Assembly (NCBI RefSeq): GCF_963422355.1
Contig: NC_085095.1
Coordinates: 965,957 to 1,029,956, forward strand
Length of the DNA: 64,000 nt
Origin: Corticium candelabrum
Lineage: Eukaryota > Porifera > Homoscleromorpha > Homosclerophorida > Plakinidae
Direction: 5' to 3'
Part shown: piece by piece, positions 53,339-64,000 of the stretch
Layout of the letters: every line of letters starts with the position of its first letter
Numbering within the stretch: the first letter of the stretch is position 1
Notes under the pieces: model-generated
What the model was told of the DNA's origin: nothing
What the model saw: only the letters and a program-made list of their open reading frames with translations
Database searches by the model: none
Program-made: the position numbers and the translations under genes

Positions 53339-54173
53339 CTGTACGGTATATGTGTATGTTGTGGAGCTGACATTTTTAATTTGTATGTTTTTTTGACTGA
53401 GTTTTGTTTGTTTTTGCCAATGTGGGCATTTGCAATTGTTATTTTTAAATCGCTTTGGATAGGCAAGGGTCTATACCTGCAGGAGGTACTTGTATATACA
53501 GTATAATATATACAGTATAATATATACAGTATAATATATACAGTATAATATATACAGTAGACGGGTAATAATGGTTGCTGTGTGACAACTGAGTCAAATT
53601 GGATTGCCTCGAGCTTCTAAACAGAATTGGGAGCGTGTTTAGAATTTTTACTGAAAGAGTTTCATGGGTAACATCAAATTGTGCTTTGCAGATTTTGTAT
53701 GCAGGCAACGCTATTTTTAGAAAAGTGTTGGTGGGATTTACATTATGCGTTCATAAAACAAGCTTGATTTGAGTGCTAAACTGTGGAATGCTGCCATTGC
53801 AGTTGATCACATGATATTAAGTCTTGCCTAGCTTCTCCCATTTCATGCTATCAACTACCTTTGTGGCTAAAGACTTCTATAGGTTCGGTTACTGGTGAGG
53901 CTTACCCTCTAACAAAGTGAATGAATCTGGTTTTTGTAAACCTGTAAACACACCGTGTCTAGATTACCTAGAGGTAAAGATGCTGTAGATGAATTCTATC
54001 CTTCTAACATTAACTGAATTAAACAAAATTTCAGCTTCAGTATACAGATTGAATCTTGTTTTCCATCATTTGGTTCATAAATAATTAAATTCATAAATAA
54101 TTAAAGAGAGCGACATACAACAGTGAATGACAGCAGTTAAGTCTCATCATTTCTCATGCATTTTCATACTCAC
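53339..54173. other. Intergenic region after the BIR gene
   Basis: 3' UTR and spacer between convergent genes. AT-rich; contains a short tandem repeat and no recognisable gene. Confidence 0.5.
53493..53559. repeat. 14-bp tandem repeat
   Basis: About 4.8 copies of TATATACAGTATAA in the 3' flank of the BIR gene. Each unit is partly self-complementary (TATAC/GTATA). Confidence 0.9.
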
Positions 54174-56339
54174 TCAATTACCGTATTGGTTGAGATACAA
54201 TTTGTAAATTTGCAGGAACGGATAGAATGTCTTTGCTATATTGCTGCATTTCCCAGTTAGTGGATGTACAATAGCATTGGCTTGACATTCAGTACACTTG
54301 GATCCCAAGCAGCTACACACACAGTACCCGATCTGATCATGACACTGATATGACGCAGGACAGCAGAAACCACAACCTAAAACAATACATTTTAATAGTA
54401 GTTTGGATGACAAAAGACAAACTTTTTGTTTACCTTTAGATGGTTTGGGGATAACTGGTGTTGTTGGTGCTTGCGGTGTTGGCCCAACTGATGGTGCAAT
54501 ATCAAGATGTGCATTCATGTATCTTGTGTCTCTACAGAGTGACGCTTCGCCATCCTATAAATAATACATAGACACATAGACAAAGGAACTCATGATGAAG
54601 ACATATGAAGTTTATGCAATGATGTATAAAGTACCGCACAAATGCATTGAAAGGGACCATCCGCCATTTTCTCTCCGTGTTTGTACATTGATCCACCGAA
54701 CAGACAACCATCTATGAAAAGTTGACGATATGCTAAATTACCACTTTTGCAACATTCAATTAGACTTCACCTTTACAAGTAGGGCATTCGTGGATTGGGT
54801 CTTGGTACAATGTCGTGCCATTGTTGCAGGTTGAAATACTGCAATGGCACATAATGCTTCCGTTTACACATTGACATGTTTTACGTTCGACGTCCCATTG
54901 AGATCCGTTACTGACTTTGTCGCTTCCTCTCATGCAATACTTTGCACATTCACATCCTTCCCACTTCATTAGAGATGAGGTTAAGCTACTAATTTGATTA
55001 GCAAGAATATCTGAATAATCGTCTTTTGTTTGTTCTAAATCTAAGAACAAAAGCAACAGAAACGTGAAGGTGTACCATGGGTCAGGCCCGGATCCCGATG
55101 AGGGTTCAGGGGTTGCAACTCCCTCTTCTCCAATAGGCGTGGTTCAATAATTTCAATAGAAAGAGAAAATTAGTAATGCTATAAATAACTGCTACCAGGT
55201 CAACCCCCTCTTTCAAAAATTCCTGAATCCGGGCCTGATGGGAGCATGGGTAAACATTTTGGTGAGACTGAGCAGGGTTAGGCATAAAGTAGGAACAATA
55301 ATACATGCGTAAATTGAAAGGTAGAAAAACGGTGACGTCATGTTTGATGTCACAAACTCCACCGTCTGTTTACGTCTTTTCGTCGGGGTTTGCGTCATTT
55401 CCAGTAAATATTGCGTACACGTGTCATTACGCAACCTTAATAGGTTGAGAAAAAATTTACGTCACGAGCTGCATGGCTACTGTGCGTGGGTAGTTAACTA
55501 GACAGAAAAGGGGATGGTTGGTGCGATGATTGATTTACTCAACACTGTAAACAAACCATTCAAAGATTGACGTGGAACGTCATCACACTCAGAGTCGAAG
55601 AAGACTTGTGCAGCCTAGGAACACATGACAATGTACAGTTTGATGTGAGCAATAACGCAGGCCTGCAAAAATGTGCCGAATTACCCGAAGGTCGGTGATG
55701 CCGTTCCCTCGCGAGAGGAAGTATGCAGCAAACAAGGTATCATCACCGTCGTTAGTACGAAAGGCTCTATCGTTGGCGACATAGCGCGAGTATATCTTAG
55801 AGCAGTTGATGTAGAATACAAGTTGATCATTTGCGAACACAAACGACAGTTCTGTTGTCTCATCTAGATTGAGGTCGTAGTAGAACGTCTCCTCTCTCGA
55901 ATTATTGCCGTTGCAAAAGATGAAGACAATCTGATGTCGGAGCGGGTACACGTCGACTCTGAAAAGTGACTTGCATTGGCCATTCCTTGGAATGCGGTTC
56001 AACCGAAAGCTGCTGGCCGTCTGATTAGTCGAGGGAAGAGCAAGCTGTAAACGAAGATTTGCTGTTTCGTTGCGGAGCAAACGCTGCATCAAAATGCGAC
56101 TGATGTTGGCGGCCGAAGAATCAAACAAAACAGGATACAGAGTCTTGTTTACTGTGCCGTTGGCGTATGGTTCGTTTAGCACCAGCGGCATCAAGTCGAT
56201 TACCCCATCTGCAGCTACAACGTGCAGACAGCAATTTTTGTTCATATTTCAATATACCATAACTATTTATTCTCTTACCGCAAGCTGCGTGATACGCATA
56301 ACACAGAAACAAGAGAAATACGTGGAAGCAGAGCTTCAT
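54174..56339 (-). CDS. Secreted protein with thrombospondin-N/LamG-like domain and VWC-like cysteine modules (NELL/chordin-like)
   Basis: Exons on minus: 56279-56339 (signal peptide MKLCFHVFLLFLCYAYHAAC), 55685-56214 (TSPN/LamG-like domain with FRVDVYPLRHQIVFIF and TTELSFVFANDQLVFYINC), 54771-55040, 54635-54711, 54434-54554, 54174-54376. Exon 3 has a short predicted coiled coil (ILANQISSLTSSLMKWEGC) then a VWC-like module (CECAKYC...CQCVNGSIMCHC...CPTC). Exon 4 adds CLFGGSMYKHGEKMADG. A Pro/Thr linker and a Cys-rich end follow. The order TSPN, coiled coil, VWC is that of NELL and Kielin/chordin-like secreted proteins, which bind growth factors or guidance receptors. The exon 2 to exon 3 junction is out of phase as read, so a small exon or another donor is missing from this model. 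Confidence 0.72.
55083..55237. mobile_element. Short non-autonomous inverted-repeat element (hAT-like ends)
   Basis: 155 bp bounded by CAGGCCCGGATCC and its inverse GGATTCAGG-type end (GAATCCGGGCCTG), with a Gly/Pro-codon-like AGGGGGTTG interior. CAG...GGATCCAG-like ends are common among hAT MITEs. The flanks share ATGGG. It lies in an intron of the TSPN/VWC gene. Confidence 0.6.
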
Positions 56340-57863
56340 TTCGTGTAACGAGCTCCGCGAATTCTGTCGCTTGACTGGCACTTGCTGCCGCGCTTTCTAG
56401 CAAATATGACTACCCAAAGCCGCCTGTCAAACTGTCAGTCGTGTTAACGCCGCGTAGTCATGCCCACTAACGTCATCAAAAATGCCATAAAAATCGTAAT
56501 TCAAAATTTACGTCACTCTACATTTGCATCTTGCGTTTGAGCGTGTAGATGTGCGAGGCGACCTTCTGGTTACGTTTTCAAGCGTCTAGGCTTGCGCGGT
56601 GCGAATGATTGCAAACACTGACAGATCGAAGTTACGACGAGAAAGCGCCAAGTTCTCTTCGAGTAAGTCAATTTACAAGTTTCATTAGCAATCATACGCC
56701 TTTAGCGTCGCTTAGTTTATGACGCTAGCAGAATGGCGGTGCTGGGATTGCTAGTTCATGATGTCGACAGTATGTGATTTGGGTTTTACTATCAATAACT
56801 TTCTCTAGTTACACTCAACATGTATGGATGCACGAGCAGCGACACCCCCGTTGAACACAGTCAGACACGTTCAACTACACGCAACTGTATTTGAGCATGC
56901 ACGCAGAATGTCGAAGTGGCAGCTAAGCTCCCAATACAAACGGTACTAACGTGACATGGCGTGTTGCAGCACTAGGGGAAATTGCATAGCAGCAGTTGAC
57001 TGTTATTGGGTGGACTTTGCACAGTTCTAGCTGTTGGGTCGGTGCAATTCCCCGGACAAGAGCGAATCGATTCGCATATCGCTCTTGTCGTTGTCTAGTT
57101 GATTCGAGTGTCGACCTATCCTGTCTATCCCTGTTTTTACATGTCATGCCGAGCCTCTACTAGGGCGCGCTACTAGTCTGGCTACCACGGCGATGGAACG
57201 TTTGCAGTCGAGCGCTCTGTAACTACTGAGTTTTGAGAGACATGGTCTAAATATATCTGTATGGGCTGTCATTCTATAGATTCCTCTCATCCCAGGGCCC
57301 TAAAGTCCAGATATAGTACAGCAATACAACGAGGTAGCTGCTGTTGTCAATCCTCTTAGCTTTCCTTGTAACAAATGCAGTGACGCAAGACCATCAAACG
57401 CGAGCGACAAACAGTAAAATACAAAACGCGATGTAGTCGGTTGGTCGACACGGTTGTAATAAATAATGTTTTTCGAATTGAGAATTTGATGTTCAGCACC
57501 ATCCGCACGTCATGATGCACTCCTTTTTCATATAATCAGTGTACATGCCATGTACGTGTAGAACAAAGTACCCGCTTTTTGTACTCTTTTACTAATAGAA
57601 CTTTTCGCCATGTCTCGACATATACCTATTGTAATAATGCACAGCCATGCACTCGGTCAATTGATCGTCACTGACAATCTGAAGTGACGTACCACAATTG
57701 CAAGTTTGAGGACACTGATGACGCGTGGCGGTATAGATTCTAAGAAATAGTGTGACGGATTACAATAACCTTGAAAACTCCAATGTTTACAGTAGAGAGA
57801 ATGGTCGACAACGGCTTCAGACAAACACCAACAAACAGACAGTGTACGTGTTTCTTCACTGAG
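56340..57863. other. Spacer upstream of the TSPN/VWC gene
   Basis: Contains the presumed promoter of the minus-strand TSPN/VWC gene and probably the 3' end of the EGF gene, whose last exon I could not place. A perfect 11-bp inverted repeat (GACAAGAGCGA at 57055-57065 and its complement at 57079-57089) forms a possible stem-loop. No tRNA or other RNA gene recognised. Confidence 0.4.
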
Positions 57864-57880
57864 CGTGCGTGCGTGCGTGC

Positions 57881-57939
<59 letters not shown>
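57864..57939. repeat. (GTGC)n/(GT)n compound microsatellite
   Basis: GTGC units grade into a GT run, in an intron or 3' flank of the EGF gene. Confidence 0.93.
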
Positions 57940-57940
<1 letters not shown>

Positions 57941-57961
57941 TATACACATACATGCATGCAC

Positions 57962-58314
57962 CTTGCGAGAAAAGGATCGGTCAAGCAGTTCTTGCAGGCA
58001 GTACATTCACCATTCGGTTGACCGCCGTTGAAACACGAAAACAAGCATTCTGAAAAGAAACCAGTGACTACCTTTGCAGAACGTTCCCGGCCGCCCGTAT
58101 CCCACCGGACAGACACACTCCGTGCAGTTGTCGGTCAGTCTACCTCCGTTCTCACAAACCAGATTACAAGCTGACAAATTGGTGTAAAACATATTCAGAA
58201 CGTTTACAGATATGCATCATTGTCACTCACTCTGACATGACACGTCGGTCCAGTACGGTAGACACGGCAAGCATTGTAGTTGAAAAAGCCTTCGTTTTGA
58301 AGCATGTATCGATA
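57962..58314 (-). CDS. EGF-repeat protein, internal exons (partial gene model)
   Basis: Three consecutive exons with matching phase-1 introns: 58231-58314 (LQCLPCLPYWTDVSC), 58072-58170 (CNLVCENGGRLTDN then CVCPVGYGRPGTFC, a complete EGF core) and 57962-58049 (CFNGGQPNGECTACKNC). The repeated CxNGG...C...C pattern is that of EGF-like domains of secreted or surface proteins. The next exon should start in phase 2 downstream; candidates around 57657-57780 are not convincing. The start is not identified. Because the TSPN/VWC gene has its own signal peptide 1.6 kb downstream, I treat this as a separate gene on the same strand. Confidence 0.6.
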
Positions 58315-59610
<1,296 letters not shown>

Positions 59611-62280
59611 TCAGACTGAATGGCCTTTTAGTAAGAACCGTATAAACGAATTTTGGCTGTCAAGTACTTCATCTTTCAACTTCAACATTTCTTTCCCAAA
59701 ATCCGTCTCAGCATTACATGACTGCACGCATACTTTGACTTTGTCAAGAAAGTCCCGGATTATCTCAAGTCCTTCCTAATAAATTGGAAAAGCATACCAA
59801 GTGATTGTACTGTTTTGTCACCATCTGACTGACTGACTACAACACTACTGTTAATGACAGTAACACGAACCTCTTTCTCAGTTTTTTGTCGTTTAGCAGC
59901 AGGAACAGCATCATCTGCAACATCCCAAAATCCATGAGTCCCTTCCAGATCTTCAGCTTTCTGCTTAGCAAACTGTTCAATGAAATGCAAAATCCAAATG
60001 TGTCTCATGTCAAAATTCAGATTAAATGTGACCTGAATCACATGTGATGGAAAATGAGCAAGTTCTGCTACATGGATACCAAAGCTCCGATCGCAAGCAC
60101 CTAACAATGCAATACTAGAGTTACATCTTATTTCATAAGTGACAACATAATTGTTTGCTTAGATCAATCAGAGCTGCATAAACTGAATTCAAGGTAGCAA
60201 CTTTTACTATCACTATCAAAAGCAGAATTTAAAATCAGTATATCTGCAAATTTCTTGTCTAACATCTAAAGCATAGCAGTACAGCTACAAGACAAATCAT
60301 TTTACATTGCAAAACTAGAAAATCAGAACACCACTTCATCTGCATACTTTCCCCAGACTATTCACAACAATTAAACTCTGCAATAAGCTAGGCAATATTG
60401 CCTCTTGATTCAAAACATTAATCAATTTACCAATTCTGTAGGGATAGAACATATAATACAAATACAATCCAAAATGCGGAACTAGAGGCTGCAATAAGAA
60501 AAATACATTACACTGATAAACAGTAACACTCACACACCTACCAGGTTTGACTTTGTACAGAAGAGTTAGAGTTGAATCTGTGGTCATAGCTGTAACGTGA
60601 CTGTTTACAACACAAGGAACCACTTGTGCCAATTCAGTTAATTCGTGAAAGTGAGTAGCAAACATGCCAAATGCCTGCAGTTTCGTTGAGATGTACCTAA
60701 ACAATTAACAAAATTGCAAACATCTAGTAGACAAGTACAACATAGCAAATATAACAGACTAACTCAGAGACAGCCCATGCTAAACCAAATCCATCGTAAG
60801 TTGATGTTCCACGGCCAAGCTCATCAATGATGATCAATGAATCCATGGTAGCACTCTATAAAATCCCCATCAATATTCATAACAGACATAGAATAATCAG
60901 AAGACACTAATACTTTTAATATTGAAGCTGTTTCCAGCATTTCTGCCATAAAAGTTGAGATTCCTCTCAGCTGACTGTCACTAGCACCAACTCGAGCAAG
61001 AATAGAATCAACAATAGTGATAGTGGCCTCCCAACATGGCACATAACTGCCAAGTTGTGCCATAAGCACAACAACACCAACCTATAGAAACTGCATCAGC
61101 ATTGTTTTCACTTGGATTTCAACTTTCATGCACCTCATGCTTCAAGCTACGTCTACAACTTTGCAGTTAACTGAAGTCCAACAGTAGTAACACATCACAA
61201 GTATCTTAATTATGTAGTTTAATATGAACCATACATGCTACATACATATACAGACTATAATACAATGTTCCTAAATCTGTAATCTACTTCATCACTCACA
61301 CTCTAGCCGTACTAACAGTTTAGCTATGCAAGACTTGAAGTAACCAATGGTGGGACACAGTGTAACAAACAATAATACAACCAATAACAACACGTGTACC
61401 TGTCGAATGTAGGTTGATTTTCCACCCATGTTTGGACCAGTTATAAGATGAAACATTCTCTCTTCTAAAAACAAAAATAACTACTACACCCACAACTGCA
61501 ATAATCATGTCACATATTCACTTTTGTTAAAAGTGGCATCATTAGATATAAAACTGATGTTATCTTGAACTTCGAGACACGCATGCCGAGAGCCCTTAAT
61601 GTCAATAATGCCAGAACCTGAACATGAATGATTGCTACGCAGTAAAGAGCAGATGTCCGAAAAAACAGAAAAAACTCTCAGTGTTACCTTTCTCAAGAAT
61701 TGTTGGTCTCACATATGGTATAGGAGCATTGGCAGCAACGTGAGCAAAACTAAGCAAATAAACATACAAATTCAGTGTGGAAAATAGGCAATTATTTTGG
61801 CTTGGACAGAATAAGCCTAGTTAGGACATTCTTGTATGGTGTTACATGTCTAGTTAATTAAGTGCCTCCCCACTGCAGCCATTTTGCATGTAATTCTTGA
61901 TAACCAACTTCCAAGGGAGAAATGATGTTAAAGACAGCTGAAGTTTTCTCGAATAAAGCATGCTAGGAGGTACCTAAGTTCATGAAATTAACAGTTACGC
62001 CATGGAATGGCCATCATGTGCTAAGAGACAAGGTATACACTATCATATATGCATATGGGTGGATGTTTTGTCCAAACAGGTCCCAACACTGGTGCAGTAT
62101 TTGGTCGGACATACAACACATTTGGTGGGACATTGTCCTATGTCCTACAGATGTTTTCCACATTGAAATTACAGCCCAAAAATTACATTGCACCTACCAT
62201 GTCTAGAACTATTAATAAACTATGACTAAAAGCAGTAAATGGAACACATGCACACTACGCAAAGCTGCATTCACTTATGC

Positions 62281-62354
<74 letters not shown>

Positions 62355-63227
62355 GCACATCTTTGTAGGCCTTGCAAGCTGGACTGTGAAACGAGTCTAA
62401 ACAAATCACCGTTAAAAATTTAACTACCATGCTGCTCACATCACTATGTAAGTATTTTGGTTCAACAAAGAATGAAAACCTATCTTCCCGTGCAGACTCA
62501 TTTCAGCATACAAGTCTGTTCGTGAGTGCCAGTTACTGTAGTAATTGTTTGGGCACAAATGAAGAAGGAAATTTACAATGAAGTTAAAATATTATTTGAA
62601 CAAAAATTAGAATAGAACGAACTATCCATGCTCCTCATGCTAAAAGCCCCTTCGCAGCATGCCAAAATGCAAGATGCAAACATACTTACTAAAACTCAAT
62701 TAATATACTAAACTGTCACCTTAGTACAGCTTGACTATTGGTATATACACAAATAGCACAAATGTACACAACCTGACGAGAACGTCCAGATGAGCAATGA
62801 TGTCATTGAGAGACTGTAGAGGGTCACAGTATCCAGCTGTCATTCCAACAACAGACAGTCACAAAGCAACTTTCAACAAGGCACTTTACAATGTCATGAC
62901 AGTACCGGCCACTTTGATAACTTCTGCTGCTAAGTGAGACTGCAATTCATTATAACTCTCTCTCAGTCTGAGAAACTCGTCATTCAACTGACGTAGACTA
63001 GAACACGTGAAACGAACACCACGAGCATTCGTGTCAATAGAAGTAAATGACTTGTTTCCTCGAAGAGACTTCTCATCCTGAAACAACATTCGTCAATCTG
63101 TGCTGTCAAAAATTGCTGCACGATTAGACGCTTTTACCTTTTTAGTGACTCTAAGAAAATAACCCAACTGACTGTTGCACTCTAACTTAATTGACTTGTT
63201 AGGCTCGAGTTTCAACTCTCTTGCAGC
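59611..63227 (-). CDS. MSH2: MSH2 DNA mismatch-repair ATPase, C-terminal half (5' part outside window)
   Basis: Twelve exons on minus: 63138-63227, 62906-63077, 62773-62836, 61688-61749, 61522-61617, 61400-61464, 60914-61081, 60764-60855, 60542-60696, 60033-60100, 59871-59972, 59611-59775. All phases agree, giving 432 codons plus TGA. Visible MSH2 hallmarks: the clamp/lever start AARELKLEP; Walker [10 protein letters not shown]; the switch region [19 protein letters not shown]; Walker [19 protein letters not shown]; the [10 protein letters not shown] histidine motif; [16 protein letters not shown]; and a C-terminal dimerisation helix. MSH2 pairs with MSH6 or MSH3 and recognises mispaired DNA in the nucleus. 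Human MSH2 has 934 residues, so about half is missing to the right. The donor after 59871 (GTTCGT) is weak. Confidence 0.95.
62282..62349. repeat. (CA)n microsatellite in an MSH2 intron
   Basis: About 34 CA units in the 1-kb intron 61750-62772, which otherwise shows no recognisable gene. Confidence 0.95.
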
Positions 63228-63849
63228 CTGCACACAGTGTAGCATACCCACACAACGTGACGTCCACACAAATGCTCATTGATTACGTAATCAAATAAAC
63301 AAAACAAATTAATCAAACAAAAACTTAGAAGTAGGCATGTGCGACTGTAGACTGGGCCACTCGATAAACAAACAACCAAACGCACAGGAGGGGTACGTGT
63401 ACATACAATTTAGTTACAACCTTATCCACCCACATACACAACGTAAAACAATAAATTTTGTCAAACATCCCTTACAAATGTAGCTGTAATAAAGCCTAAG
63501 CGTTAAGTTTATGCAATAGCACTAAATGGTGAGAAATGCAAAGCAAAGTAAGAAACAGGAATTACAACGGTCATGCAAACCGAACCTAAAAGCTGTTGTA
63601 AGTCCAATATCAGCAAATAAGTAGTTCAACCTTTGCTAAGACATCTAAGTTCATAGAGAGTAATAAGCAAACATTTAGTATAGCCAGGCTCGTCCGTACC
63701 CAGGATTTTCTTGGTGGGGTTTCCAAAAGTTAATGACAACAAGACACACTAATATCAATGTCATAACACGGTTTGGTTGCCATTCACAGATGAGTCCTAA
63801 TTCAAGCCTGTTGCTATTGCATAACATCAATAATCTAACAATCTTCTTA
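63228..63849. other. MSH2 intron sequence at the right end
   Basis: AT-rich; no exon resembling the upstream MSH2 domains was found. The next 5' exon is presumably beyond the window. Confidence 0.5.
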
Positions 63850-64000
63850 GGGTTAAAGTTGTGAGGGCTAGGGTTAGAGTTGTGCGGGTTAGGGCTAAAA
63901 TTGTAAGGGTTAAGGTTAGAGTTGTGAGGGTTAGGTTTAAAGTTGTGAGAGTTAGGGTTAGAGTTGTGAGGGTTAGGTTTAAAGTTGTGAGGGATAGGAC
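63850..64000. repeat. 21-bp satellite built from GGGTTA hexamers
   Basis: At least seven tandem copies of a 21-bp unit with consensus GGGTTAGGGTTAGAGTTGTG plus A, alternating with a GGGTTAGGTTTAAAGTTGTG variant, running off the window end. GGGTTA is the animal telomere hexamer, but the TTGTGA part makes this a derived satellite and not a true telomere. Confidence 0.88.

Noticed and set aside
55589..55684. Extension of the TSPN exon to the next stop
   Set aside because: The open frame runs past a good GTAATT donor at 55684 and loses domain similarity, so it is treated as intron, although the following junction is unresolved.
57055..57089. Stem-loop as a regulatory RNA or attachment site
   Set aside because: An 11-bp stem alone is not evidence of function; no neighbouring gene or motif supports it.

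Overview
This window is animal nuclear DNA: intron-bearing genes, GT/AG splice sites, dense (CA/GT)n microsatellites, transposons with terminal repeats, and animal-type adhesion and repair proteins. The dominant gene resembles the coherins, cadherins with a cohesin domain known from choanoflagellates and sponges. Together with the other genes (MTF-1-like factor, DNAJB11, MSH2, NELL-like secreted protein) this suggests an early-branching animal, most likely a sponge. The taxon is an inference.

Layout. 1-488 (+): last coding exon of an MTF-1-like zinc-finger factor. 2637-39240 (+): a giant single-pass cadherin that I model as 17 exons and 11,650 residues, with one 30,022-bp coding exon (5556-35577). 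It has about 57 cadherin (EC) repeats and four inserted modules resembling TMEM132 (cohesin-like domain plus bacterial-Ig-like domains). Three of these modules also carry a second cohesin-like domain and a dockerin-like pair of calcium loops. A transmembrane helix and a tail with two NPLY motifs follow.

39966-49983 (-): a complete 10-exon DNAJB11 (ER Hsp40, 365 aa). Its 5.8-kb last intron holds a long-inverted-repeat transposon that was itself split by a decayed Ty3/gypsy-type LTR retrotransposon; its third intron holds two MITE-like elements. It is head-to-head with a two-BIR protein (50060-53338, +). Only 76 bp separate the start codons, and the first intron of the BIR gene contains an uninterrupted 2,424-bp (GT)n tract.

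54174-56339 (-): secreted protein with a thrombospondin-N/LamG-like domain and VWC-like cysteine modules. 57962-58314 (-): exons of an EGF-repeat gene, with tentative upstream exons to about 59194. 59611-63227 (-): the 3' half of MSH2. The window ends in a 21-bp satellite built on GGGTTA hexamers.

The genes form no pathway. The adhesion gene is the remarkable locus; DNAJB11, MSH2 and MTF-1 are housekeeping or stress genes around it. All exon models come from reading splice sites, phases and family similarity by eye; no search or alignment was run.
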